Assembly: GCA_022495005.1 (NCBI GenBank)
Contig: JAGYXB010000558.1
Coordinates: forward strand, 1-64,000
Source of the DNA: Rhyacophila brunnea
Taxonomy: Eukaryota; Arthropoda; Insecta; Trichoptera; Rhyacophilidae
Reading direction: 5' to 3'
DNA: 64,000 nucleotides
Of the stretch, positions 10,893-20,658 are shown one piece after another. Position 1 is the stretch's first letter, and each line of letters starts with the position of its first letter. The translations under genes were made by a program, and so were the position numbers. The notes beneath the pieces are model-generated. The model was not told where the DNA came from. It saw nothing but the letters and a program-made list of their open reading frames with translations, and made no database searches.

Positions 10893-11857
10893 GGTATAGA
10901 AGCAAAGGCAGCAATCGTCGAAAAATTGACAAAATAACATATGAACGCAGAAATATAGAGCTGAAGATTATGCACATGGTAAAACAATATTTGAGGCGCA
11001 AACATTCCATTCTTTCATACATAAATCACATTAAAAATTCACATTGGAAGCAAAGGCTGCATTTTTCTATCTTACTCAATATTATTCCCATCGAAAATTG
11101 TCACGCGACAAAATGGCCGCTCGGTACATTTTGGGAGCAAACACAGCAAACTTTCAATTAGTTAGACCATTGCCGACTCAAGTAGAAAGTCGATACATTC
11201 ACAACGACTTTTCTTACCTTTTCCGCCCCACACACCGTTGTTGCCTATGGATGATCTGTCATTGCCTGTCATTGTTCTATAGAGTGCTCATACTGACGCG
11301 TCTGTCGTGTTCACACAGGGAATGATTTGATTTGGATAGATAAGTTACATGATAAATAATACACTAGCACTAACACACCTTCTACAAATGTAATGCATAG
11401 ATAAAAGCTACATAGTTTTTGGAAATCGATATTACCACCGGTTTTTGTACGAAGGACTAGTCTGACTTTGACAGCCGATGAATAACAGGAATGTATATTA
11501 TTTAAGCAATCTGGTATCTGATTTTGACAGCTGAAAAGTGGACCACTCGTTGCTAGTGCAAAAAGTTATGCTCAGGCTTTATTACTATAAAGATGGCGGT
11601 GGTTAGACGCAATACCAGCAATCTTATAAATTTGGAAGCAAATGTAGCAATATTGACTTTTATAATTAAGATATCTTATATATTAATAAGTGTAGCGAAA
11701 TCACTGATTTTTATTAAACAGATTATCTTTTTAATTTAATTTCTACATTGAAAAAAAAAACAAAAATTGCTGCATTAAACTTATCTGTCTTAAATTACTT
11801 TTTTAGCCTTTTCTCCAAATCACTGTTTTGGTAAAAAGCTGCCTTTGCTTCTATACC
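10893..11857. mobile_element. Inverted-repeat element with exact 20-bp ends
   Basis: GGTATAGAAGCAAAGGCAGC at 10893-10912 is exactly inverted at 11838-11857. No coding frame is convincing. Another repeat (11165-11606, family S) is nested inside. Confidence 0.6.
11165..11606 (+). repeat. Repeat family S, copy 1
   Basis: Runs from CGACTCAAGTAGAAAG to AAAGATGGCGGTGG, with internal CTATGGATGATCTGTCATTG and TTTGACAGC blocks. Relatives lie at 44757-45252, 46890-47066 (short), 59702-60177 and inside 36684-38238. It is non-coding and probably a MITE. Confidence 0.6.
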
Positions 11858-11929
11858 TCTCAATGTAAGTATCTGAATTTCCGTTCTCAATGAAAAAATA
11901 TATATTTAGGCATATTTATCTCGTATTAG

Positions 11930-12300
11930 TTAAGGCTATACCTTAGTGGAGGCATGGTTTAAAAATATCGTGGCATGGCGATGCGCGGATTGTGCAAATG
12001 ACGCGTGCAGAACGAAATATAATTTTTCATATAAATCCAATATGCGTCCATTTAATGTTCTGCTTATTGTTCTATTAGTATCAATAATAATATATTCATC
12101 GACATGTTTTCTTTTCCAAGTAAATGGGTAACGTTTTTTAGTAATCTTTACACGATTTAAGAATTAATACCCCGTCGCCATCACGAAACAAATTGACGTA
12201 TTCACAGCTCTACTTTCGCTCTCCGATTGCCAGTGAGTCCGAAATTTCGTCGCACCTATAGTTGAAAATTATTTGCCGTTTCACTGAAGTACCGACTTAA
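11930..12300. mobile_element. piggyBac-like MITE, copy 1
   Basis: Bounded by TTAA at both ends, with inverted ends TTAAGGCTATAC and (inverted) TTAAGTCGGTACTTCAGTG. The ~370-bp body matches copies at 22139, 35975 and 46010. TTAA targets are diagnostic of the piggyBac superfamily. Confidence 0.75.
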
Positions 12301-12360
12301 TATTTATTGGTTTTCGATATTAATACCTACCTAATTGTGGCCCACGGCGGCCCATTGTCA

Positions 12361-12660
12361 CCCACGGTGGCCGCGCGGTTTAAGCGTTGGACTATCACGC
12401 CGTGGGTCCCAGGCAATGACATAATTAACGGACGACGCACTCAATACAGTAGCTAGCAAGTAAATTCGTGCATTCGCGTGTATATGTAGACGTTGCGCAA
12501 TCTCCATTATGCGATATCACGCATCGGGAATTTATAGACCTAATAAGTTGAGCAAGTGGCTGACATCCATTTCTCGTAAAAAACAAAATCTGTTAATACA
12601 AACCTCAACTCTGTGGAGGCCCTTATGATCCTATTAGGATCGGACACGGTCGAAAGAAAT
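12361..12660 (+). mobile_element. tRNA-derived SINE, family 1, copy 2, interrupted by repeat X
   Basis: The head (CCCACGGTGGCCGCGCGG...GGGTCCCAGG) and the 3' body from CCTAATAAGTTGAGCAAG onward are SINE. Between them (12413-12538) lies an inverted piece of repeat X. The SINE box B and about 60 bp of body are missing at the junction, so this is not a simple insertion. Confidence 0.75.
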
Positions 12661-12780
12661 TGTGGCATCTTATAAAATTTTATTTGTTTGGTTTTGTACA
12701 GTGGCAACACATAATATATTATCTATGATCAATACTTCTTTCATTAGGGCGCTGCCCTAGACACGTTGATATAAAATATT

Positions 12781-12927
12781 ATGGATGTCACACGCGAGTG
12801 CAATATGGAGGAATCTGACATAGAAAGGCAGCCTTGTTCTGGTGTACCGATTAATCATTTTAACAGCCTTGACTATCGCACGTCTGTAAAGAAAGAAAAT
12901 ATCGATGAATCCAACTGCCATTTTGAG
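12781..12927 (+). CDS. Zinc-finger gene B, first exon
   Basis: The ATG opens 49 codons, exactly the length of exon 1 in units C and D, and ends ...SNCHFE before a GTTAG donor in phase 0. The sequence MDVTRECNMEESDIERQPC is strongly diverged: it keeps the MDV-RE start and a VKKENIDE motif in place of IKQE, but lacks QQWFEVP. The assignment rests on equal length, the donor, and three downstream exons that splice in frame. The role is probably an N-terminal regulatory segment of the zinc-finger protein. Confidence 0.62.
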
Positions 12928-12959
12928 GTTAGTTTTTGAAACGAATTGTCATTTTTATT

Positions 12960-13080
12960 ATGTTTGAGACTTTTACGGTTGTTTTTTTTATAGTAATAGA
13001 TTTTTGGGTTTCCACCGTGTGTACTTTTTCCTTCGTTCCTCGATGTTTCGGGCTCGTTGCAGAGACCATTATCTTTTCAG
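12960..13080. repeat. Half copy of the palindromic element found at 46487
   Basis: TTTTTGGGTTTCCACCGTGT and TCGATGTTTCGGGCTCGTTG match one arm of the element at 46487-46698. The other arm is absent. It starts ~30 bp after the donor of unit B exon 1. Confidence 0.6.
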
Positions 13081-13245
13081 AGGACATGACAGGACACGTT
13101 ATTTCGACAACTTATTCAGTTCATCATACAATTTGATAGCTAGAATTGTGTATATAAAACAATTCACATGTATTATCAATCAAAATAACAGATTAAAGAT
13201 AAATCAGCATTTTGTTTTCTCTACGATTTGCTATTTTGTGTATTG

Positions 13246-13666
13246 CGCCTGTACACATGTATGGAATTACTGTCGGTAGTCGTGCTTATTTTAAACTGTC
13301 TTGACAATAACTGTTTACACGTACTGTTTACAAGTGCTGACTGTCTCTCCAATCTCACTCTTCAAGAGTAAGCGAGACGCGAGGTTGTCTACCTACCTAC
13401 TACCTACTATCTGACAAGTCGTATTGAAAATTGTAGCTCAAGTTCGTTTTTATACCGGCACATTCTCTATCGATATCTCGCTCTCTATCTCTCTACTGCG
13501 CAGGCGCAGATCGAAACTAATCTTACTTGCGCGCAATAAATCATCACAATTTGGAATCATCCAATCTTGTTTGATTTATGCACGCAATCTTGCCAACTGC
13601 AGGATATTACATGTTTCCCCATACATTTTATTACTGTGCACAGTACATCCATGCACGTGTAAACTG
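13246..13666. repeat. Dispersed repeat, copy 2 (first copy 3107-3481)
   Basis: Matches the upstream copy over most of its length, with a ~40-bp insertion near 13540. It lies in intron 1 of unit B. Confidence 0.65.
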
Positions 13667-13914
13667 GGTATTAAAGATTGGAATGTGATATTTCCATAAA
13701 CTGTGCAGTATGTCTATTCTAAAAGGTTATCACTTTAGCACATTTCCGTTATTTTCATTGGTCCAAATTAACACGAAATAGATTCTATTACCAAAACAGT
13801 ATCGGCGGCTATCTCTAATTTACAATACTGCGAAAAATTAGGTTGATAGACATGTCGGTCAAATTCAGATAAGACCGAACACAAGGGGCAAGGAACAAAG
13901 CCAATGCCATCTAT

Positions 13915-14587
13915 ATATGGACGAAGGATCTGGAAAAAAATGACACTCACTTTTTTGTCGGGTCTGCCGAATGGCATAATCTGTTCTAACGACATTACAA
14001 TAAAGGTGATATTGCTATAAATTCCCGATGTATTTTGCCGGGTCTGCCGAATGGTTCGGTTCGAACGGGTTCCCTAAAATTAACATTCACACTAGAAACA
14101 CTGTTCTAACGCCATTACAATAAAGGTGATATTGCTATAAATTCCCGATGCGTGATATCGCATAATGTAAATTGCGTGACGTCTACCTATACGTCATGTG
14201 CGAATTTACTTGCTAGCTACCGTAGTACCGTACTGAGTGCGTTGTCCATTAATAATGTCATTGTATACACAAGATTATTTTCGGCCACTACGGCAGCTAT
14301 CTAGGGTAGATTTGTATCGAAGTATCAGCACTTATTGTAACAATTACAGTCGTAAACAGCAAAACTGTCTATCTCGCTCTAAAATTTACCACAGCCAAAA
14401 GAGGTGCTGTTAAAATATAGCCCTTATTGTAATTGTTACAATAAGTGCTAATACGCCGATACAAAACTACCCTAGATAGCTGCCGTAACGCCCGAAAGCA
14501 GTCTTGTGTATAGTAGAATAGATGCGCTGGTGTGTATAAATCGAAGTTAAATAATCAACAGAGGCGACGTTTACACATTATTTGCGT
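13915..14587. mobile_element. Composite repeat X+Y, copy 2
   Basis: Same order and junction as 9600-10281, differing by small indels (one foldback arm is shorter by about 15 bp). It lies in intron 1 of unit B. Confidence 0.75.
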
Positions 14588-14602
14588 GTCCTTTCCAAAA
14601 TC

Positions 14603-15095
14603 AATAATCATCATCATCAGCCGGGGTCAATCCACTGCTGTATGAAGGCCTCCCCAAGCTTTTTCCAACTCTCACGGTTCTGTGTCGTTCGCTGCCACGT
14701 ATTTCCGCCGAACTTTACCAGTTCGTCAATCCAGCGGCTTTTATGGCGACACTGTGGCTGTTTCGTGTCCCTTGGGTACCACTGGATGACGGCATTTGTC
14801 CAGCGGCCGTCCTTTTGGCGAGCAATGTGCCCCGTCCATCTCCAATTCAGCTGTTTGGCAACGTCTATTACATCGCGTACTCCTGTCTGCTTCCTAACCC
14901 ATTCGTTTCTCTTACGTTTCTTTCGCGTGATGCCCAACATACACCTCTCCATGCCTCGCTGTGCGACTCTTAGCCTTTGGACATCTCTCGTGTTGAGAGT
15001 CCACATCTCTATGATTTCCCAGATGACCTGTATATGATCCATAGTATTGTAGCCTCTTCTGAATCCGGCTTGCTCTCTTGGTTGGTTCTTAGAAA
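14603..15095 (-). pseudogene. RTE-type retrotransposon 3' end, internally deleted
   Basis: On the minus strand the frame reads REQAGFRRGYNTMDHIQV, a reverse-transcriptase core motif. It runs directly into the C-terminal part, WTLNTRDVQRLRVAQRGMER, and continues through WRWTGHIARQKDGRW to the stop near 14617. The catalytic region between is deleted. The 3' end is a TGATGATGATGAT tail, typical of RTE elements. It lies in intron 1 of unit B. Confidence 0.85.
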
Positions 15096-15280
15096 GTTAG
15101 AAACGGTTTCGAGACGGTTTGAGAGTAATAGTACCTAGTATTTTTAAAGGTACCTACATTATATTAATTATTATGATTGCATGGTTTTTGAAGTTATACT
15201 TCTTTAGGCGCGTTTGAAAAATCATATCAGAGTGTATTTTTGGTGTGTGACATGTAACACATAATTTATTTTTTCACACA

Positions 15281-15800
15281 AAAAAAACGCACTCTATTGG
15301 CTCGAACCACCGATTGTTCGGTTATCAGCTGAACGCACTACCTTTACGCTACAGTATGATACTGCAATCGTGACGATTATACAGTATACTATTATAGTTT
15401 AGAATTGTTCCGTTGCCTAGGCAGCGAATTTATTATTGTCGGCTATTTGAAATTCCTTACGTAAATAAACTAATAAACGCCAGAGTGACAGTTGGTACTT
15501 CAAAAATAAAAACAACGAGAAACCATTATATAATTTAATTAAAAAAACGCACTCGATTAGATTCGAATCACCGAATGTTCGGTTATCAGCCGAACGTACT
15601 ACCTTTACGCCACAGTAAGATAATGCAATCGTGACGATTATACAGTATAATATTATAGTTTATAATTGTTCCGTTGCCTAGGTAGCGAATTTAGTATCGT
15701 CGGCCATTTGAAATCCTTACGTAAACAAACTATTAAACGTCAGAGTGACAGTTGGTACTTTAAAAATAAAAACAACGATAAAGAATTATAATTTTGTAAT
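15281..15800. repeat. Tandem dimer of a 260-bp tRNA-like repeat
   Basis: Units at 15281-15540 and 15541-15800 both start AAAAAAACGCACTC and contain the tRNA-like block TTCGGTTATCAGC(C/T)GAACG plus GACGATTATACAGTATA. The minus strand has a box-B-like GATTCGAATC. Near-palindromic GAAGTTATACTTC (15190) and its inverse (15946) flank the pair. Confidence 0.65.
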
Positions 15801-16008
15801 ATAAGTTAAAGTGTACAGAAATAAACCAACGGCGTTCCAATAAGCGGTCCTTTTTTCTTGAGTGTGTAATTTAATAATAATTAAGAGCTAGTCGAAGAAT
15901 CTAGTTTATCATAAGTTTTGTTTTTGTTTTGTTACGCCAAAGAAGTATAACTTCTATCGCGCGTTCATGAGTACACACACCGATTTTTTTTATGTGGTTT
16001 CATTTTAG

Positions 16009-16164
16009 TACCCAGCAATGGACCTGACTGATATAAAACGCGAGCCTCACCATCATATTGATGACATCAAATGCGAGTTTGTTGAGGACTTATCACACCC
16101 ATCATGTCATATCGATGAACCTCAACCTGGATGCTCATATTCAAATTATCCACCAGTACATCAG
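16009..16164 (+). CDS. Zinc-finger gene B, linker exon 2
   Basis: Fifty-two codons run from a cattttag acceptor to a GTATGT donor, both phase 0. The translation YPAMDLTDIKREPHH continues with DIKCEFVED and ends DEPQPGCSYSNYPPVHQ, so it carries two psi-K-x-E motifs and the family CSY...PVxQ signature. A fragment of a CAGTGACGTC-ended transposon starts about 24 bp after the donor. Function unknown; probably a disordered acidic linker. Confidence 0.7.
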
Positions 16165-16188
16165 GTATGTTAAATTGTATATGTCAGG

Positions 16189-16255
16189 CAGTGACGTCAT
16201 GTGGGGATAGGCAAGTGATGCGTTGAATAGGGGTAGCACATTTTAAAAGTTTTTG
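16189..16255. mobile_element. hAT-like element, CAGTGACGTC family, end fragment
   Basis: Starts CAGTGACGTCATGTGGGG and loses similarity after about 60 bp. It lies in intron 2 of unit B. Confidence 0.5.
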
Positions 16256-16327
16256 ACAGCAACGGAGGTTTTCCATGAAGCAGACTATATTGTGAATATA
16301 TATTATCTAAAAATTTAAAGATTATTT

Positions 16328-16532
16328 CATATGGGCCTCCACACAGTAGAGGTTTGTATTGACAGATTTTGTTTTTTACGAGAAATAGATGTCAGCCACT
16401 TGCTCTACCTATTAGGTCCATACCCTGACACACACAAATTGAAAAACAATATGTGTACCTGCCAGACCCAGGATTCGAACCTGGGACCCACGGCGTTATA
16501 GTCCAACGCTTAAGCCGCGTGGTCACTGTGGG
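16328..16532 (-). mobile_element. tRNA-derived SINE, family 1, copy 3
   Basis: The minus strand carries box A, a perfect box B GGTTCGAATCC and the body up to CATATG. The 3' ~40 bp are missing. It fills most of the short intron 2 of unit B. Confidence 0.82.
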
Positions 16533-16561
16533 CGTAATATATTGTATTGTAATATTTTCAG

Positions 16562-16735
16562 ATCCTGGCAACTAGACTGGAAAATATTAAATCTGAAAAT
16601 GATTATAAGGAAGTCCCCATCGAATTTGAGGGTGTCAACATTAAGGACGATGTTGCTAATGACACTTTTCGCCAATGTCATGATGGTGACCCTCAAGCTG
16701 AATGCTCTGTTCCAGAATGCAGCCCAGTAGATCAG
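16562..16735 (+). CDS. Zinc-finger gene B, linker exon 3 (extra copy)
   Basis: Fifty-eight codons lie between an atattttcag acceptor and a GTACGC donor, again phase 0. The translation ILATRLENIKSENDYKEVP ends DPQAECSVPECSPVDQ, a second version of the linker module already present in exon 2. Unit B is thus the only complete unit in the window with two linker exons, suggesting exon duplication. A minus-strand SINE ends about 30 bp upstream of the exon, so the branch point and pyrimidine tract are squeezed against it. Confidence 0.7.
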
Positions 16736-16924
16736 GTACGCTGCATTGTGATAATTATAATTAACTATTTTTGTATTCAAACTCGAGATTTAATTTTTAT
16801 TGAACATACATAATTTGAAAACACTTAGCGAACAGCAGTAATCGAACATGCGTCTCGAGATTTGCGCCCTCTTACAATACTTTCTGAGGTGGTTTCTTAA
16901 TTGAGTTACTATTGGCACTTGTAC

Positions 16925-17395
16925 GCGGTGAAAATGAGAATTCTGCTATTATTGACCTCTGTATCTGATAACTATCTTAGAAATCGGGAGCATTAATTGT
17001 TTGTTCTCCCAAGGTGCAGAACTAATCTGCCATTGGTAACGCCAATTGGGAGGCCAATAACTGTGTCCAATCAACTGTGTTCAGTGTGTAATCACTTCGG
17101 ATATTGACATATCCCACCTGCGTGGGAATAAGTATAGGTTGAAATTATTGTTTTATGTTCTTTAAATAGGTGCATTTAAAAAGTGTACTTCCTTGTATCT
17201 AATTTATATATTTTTTTTTGTATTTACACTTTTCTACTGCTTATAATTAAATTAAGTAATACTGATATATATTTTTTTAATACTGTTTAAATAATATTGC
17301 TTTGCTTCTAAATGTCATGTTGTGAACGTCTTAAATTAATAATTTGTTATGCTCACTATATATATAGTAAAAAGAAAAAAATAACAAAAATTTTA
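16925..17395 (+). pseudogene. Jockey-like retrotransposon 3' end in unit B intron 3
   Basis: Frames spell NRLPLVTPIGRPITV-like C-terminal residues (compare LPRCRTNLPLVMPIGRAI at 48130-48190), followed by a 3' UTR with TTGTGAACGTCTTAAA and an A-rich tail. Confidence 0.65.
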
Positions 17396-17735
17396 GTATT
17401 ACTTCCAGTATTTTAGTCATGACGGGTTTCGAGCGCTTTAAAGAGACATTAGTAACTGGTCGTCGCTATAGGATTGGTTTGTCGAATATCCGTTTTTGTC
17501 GAAATCGACGTTTCAATGCAAAACGATTTTTTGTATCTAAATGGACGAGACCCATCCTTTTCTTTAAATTGCTTTGTAATGAAAACAGCATTCATATGCT
17601 GTAAAAACAATAATTTAAATATCTTATAAAGGTAATGAAATTTATATTTCGTCTCCTAAACATTTGACGTTTGGTCTATTCGACAATGCATTTCTACCAT
17701 AATGCATAATTAATAAATTCATAATTTCTTTGTAG

Positions 17736-19226
17736 GCTACTCAGCGATATTTCGCAGGGAGTCACAAGTATCATGATAATCCACTACCCACCATGTCATT
17801 TAATAGAGGTATCTTCAAAAATCACTTGGAACCTGCATCCAGAGAAATCAGCGAGGGAATATCACAGCATCCTGAGTTAACTATAGTTGAGGAAAACGTC
17901 AAGCCAACATTACAAACCTCGTATTTGCCGAAGGTGGTACGAATTAAGCTGAAAAGAGTAATAGATTTTCCAAGTTATTTTATTTGTAGTGATTGTTACG
18001 ATGTATTCGAATCCCGGAGTAGTTTAAATAGTCACAATATTTCATGTAAATCATCTAATACGTATATAATCCAAGATACGACTTATACAGATGAAAAACC
18101 ATATAACTGTGATGTTTGCTCATTTAAATTCTCGAGCATAGATAATCTTACATCGCATAAAAGGATACATGCTAATGAGAAACGTTACCGCTGCAGTCTA
18201 TGTTCATATGAAAGCATTAGACCAGATGGTCTCAGAAGGCATATATGGTTACATACCGGTGAGAAACCTTATCATTGCGATATTTGTTCATATAAATGCT
18301 CATTCAAAAGTAATCTGCAATCTCATTATAGATCACACACCGGCGAAAGACCGTATAAATGCGATGTTTGTTCAGATACATTCATACAGTCGGCTCATCT
18401 CAAAACACACAAAAAGACACATATCGAAAAAAAATCAGATGAAATTACACATATTGAAAAACCATATCACTGTGATGTTTGCCCGTTTAAATTCCCAAGC
18501 AAAAGTAGTCTTAAAACGCATAAAATGACACACTCTGATGAAAAACCTTATCAATGTGATGCTTGCACTTTTAAATGCAGGCAACCACATACTCTTAAAA
18601 ACCATAAAAGAAAACACACTGGTGAAAAACCATATCATTGCAATGTTTGCTCATTAAATTTTTCGTGCCGAGCTCATCTTAATTCACATACAAGGATACA
18701 TACTGATGAAAAACGTTTACAATGTAATGTATGTTCATTTACGTGTGGTAGTCAAAGCTCTTTGAAAAGACATGAAATAACACATTTTAATATAAAACCA
18801 CACCAATGCGATGTTTGCTCATTTAGATCTTCGGATATCTGTAATCTCAAAAGGCATAAAAACATACATACTGATGAAAAACCTCTTCAGTGCGATGTAT
18901 GCACGTATAAATGCAGGCAGATGATTAGTCTGAAAAGGCATAAAATGACACATACTGGTGAAAAACCCTATGATTGCGATATTTGCTCATCAAAATTCTC
19001 GGACATCGCTTATCTCAGAAAGCATAAAAAAACACATAGTAATGAAAAACCTTATCAATGCGATTTGTGCACATATAAATGCAAACAGACGATTAGTCTC
19101 AAAAAGCATAAATTGACACACGCTGGTGAACAACTATATAATTGCGATATTTGCTCATTAAAATTTGCGATCATCACTGAACTCGATAAGCATAAAAAAA
19201 CATGGCACACTACCATAACCGTATGA
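17736..19226 (+). CDS. Zinc-finger gene B, terminal exon: C2H2 protein with 13 fingers
   Basis: The exon begins at 17736 after tttgtag with ATQRYFAGSHKYHDN in phase 0; the first in-frame Met inside it is at 17793. It encodes 496 residues. A degenerate finger FICSDCYDVF...HNISC has Cys instead of the last His and sits where the isolated finger of the other units lies. Thirteen tandem C2H2 fingers follow, with HTGEKPYHCDVC-type linkers, and the last has H-x4-H spacing. The linkers and finger bodies differ from A, C and D, so B is an older or separate branch. The exons give a 655-residue protein. TGA is followed at once by AATAAA. Confidence 0.92.
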   Translation, partial: ATQRYFAGSHKYHDNPLPTMSFNRGIFKNHLEPASREISEGISQHPELTIVEENVKPTLQTSYLPKVVRIKLKRVIDFPSYFICSDCYDVFESRSSLNSHNISCKSSNTYIIQDTTYTDEKPYNCDVCSFKFSSIDNLTSHKRIHANEKRYRCSLCSYESIRPDGLRRHIWLHTGEKPYHCDICSYKCSFKSNLQSHYRSHTGERPYKCDVCSDTFIQSAHLKTHKKTHIEKKSDEITHIEKPYHCDVCPFKFPSKSSLKTHKMTHSDEKPYQCDACTFKCRQPHTLKNHKRKHTGEKPYHCNVCSLNFSCRAHLNSHTRIHTDEKRLQCNVCSFTCGSQSSLKRHEITHFNIKPHQCDVCSFRSSDICNLKRHKNIHTDEKPLQCDVCTYKCRQMISLKRHKMTHTGEKPYDCDICSSKFSDIAYLRKHKKTHSNEKPYQCDLCTYKCKQTISLKKHKLTHAGEQLYNCDICSLKFAIITELDKHKKTWHTTITV

Positions 19227-19228
19227 TC

Positions 19229-19234
19229 AATAAA
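19229..19234 (+). promoter_or_regulatory. Poly(A) signal of zinc-finger gene B
   Basis: An AATAAA hexamer starts three bases after the TGA stop of unit B. If used, the 3' UTR would be only a few tens of bases. Confidence 0.5.
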
Positions 19235-19328
19235 TGCAAAAAATTATAATAGCTCAAAACTTCGTGTACGTTAACTCATACGTAAACGGATGAAGAGGAT
19301 TATATTGTAGCCATGAAAATTTATACGG

Positions 19329-19600
19329 TAAGTCCCAAAGACTACGATGGGCAGGACATGTGGAGAGAATCCCTGAAGTTAGAGCGCCAAGGATCATGAC
19401 GAAGTGGCTACCCCAACGGAAGAGACCCAGAGGCCGTCCAAGAAGGAGATGGGCTGACGCCGTAGAAGTGGACCGGCTTCATATAGGAAGACCCGGTAAC
19501 TGGAGAAGTGTAGCGAGAGACCGGAGTGAGTGGAGAGCGGTTGTGGAGGAGGCCAAATCCCACCCCGGGATGTAGGCCGTGGAAAAAGAAGAAGATGAAA
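19329..19600 (+). pseudogene. Non-LTR retrotransposon C-terminus
   Basis: Reads LRWAGHVERIPEVRAPRIM, then KRPRGRPRRRWADAVEVD and NWRSVARDRSEW to a stop at 19573-19575. The WAGHV...RPRGRP...W motif is the usual end of insect non-LTR ORF2 proteins. Only the last ~80 codons remain, then a GAAGAAG tail. It lies about 100 bp past unit B. Confidence 0.8.
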
Positions 19601-19699
19601 ATTTATAAAAAATATAACATATTACATTATATACGTCAAATTTGTCCAGAATTTATTCGAGGAGTAATTTTGTACGTATTTTTCGGGTCGAACTGAAAA

Positions 19700-19777
19700 C
19701 TGTGAAAAATACACGTTTAGTGTATACTATCTATATCGGATCTTAACATCCTACCTCCACCCTTCGCCACTGTTATA
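19700..19777. repeat. End fragment of the CAGTGGCGAAGG hAT-like family
   Basis: Contains CATCCTACCTCCACCCTTCG followed by CCACTG, the terminal sequence of the elements at 29124 and 39177. Confidence 0.5.
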
Positions 19778-19799
19778 TACATAAAATAAAGTGTATAAT

Positions 19800-20285
19800 C
19801 TCTTCTTTCTTCTTTGGCCATATCCGCCCCTTAACTGGAGCACATGGACACCACGCGGTGCCTCCAAGAATCCCTATCGTTCGCCAGTCTTCTTGCTTCG
19901 TTCCAGGTCAAACCAGCATCCCGTAGCTCCACCGTATACACTCTGTAGATTATATTTAGCGGCCTTCCAGGACGCCGGAATCCGTTCGGCTTGAATAACA
20001 GGCAAGCCAGGTTGAAGTTCTCTTTTGGCATCCGCAGCACGTGGCCGAGCCAGGTCCAACGTCGCCCCTTCACTTTCAGCGTGATGAGAGGCTGCTTGAT
20101 GCGTTCTCTTATATACTCGTTGCTCCTAAAGTCATAACACCACCGCACACCCAGTATTCGTCGCAAACATCTGTTTTCGAAGCTCAGTATACGGTTGCTC
20201 TGAGCCTTCATAAGGTGCCATAATTTTCTACCGTAAAGCAGCACCGTCAGAATGCAAGCATCGAATAGGCGACATTTGCATTACA
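19800..20285 (-). pseudogene. Non-LTR retrotransposon C-terminus, minus strand
   Basis: The minus-strand frame reads VLLYGRKLWHLMKAQSNRIL, CLRRILGV, RRWTWLGHVLRMP, GFRRPGRPLN and NDRDSWRHRV to a stop near 19831. This is the post-RT C-terminus of a non-LTR ORF2 of a different lineage from its neighbour at 19329. It is 5'-truncated. Confidence 0.8.
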
Positions 20286-20658
20286 TACTGCGTATAATCT
20301 TAGAGTAATGATATATAGAGAGGGCATATTTTTAAACAAAATGAAACCGCGTTTCTAGCCTATTATAACGCACACTAGAACAATGATTTTATTATTATCA
20401 ACTTAACTATGAAACGTTATACCATCGTGTTGTTTCTCAGTACGACCACCAAATTTAAACACAACATAGTTAACCATATGTTTTATTAATATAACTAAAA
20501 ATAATCACCATTAACTTTATATTTAACACAAAAACAATAAATTTCAGCAACACGTGCTCGCAGTTTTTAAATTCACGTAATCAGCCAAATCAATTTTTTT
20601 CCGGCTACGTTTTCATATTTTTTAAATTCACATGAAGGAATTTTATCTTACTCTAATG

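Noticed and set aside
14582..15037. Plus-strand 151-codon open frame
   Set aside because: Antisense shadow of the RTE ORF2 fragment, whose minus-strand translation has clear family motifs.
17419..17604. Extra exon of gene B with an Arg-rich frame
   Set aside because: No splice sites fit, and the confirmed exon starts at 17736 in the shared phase.
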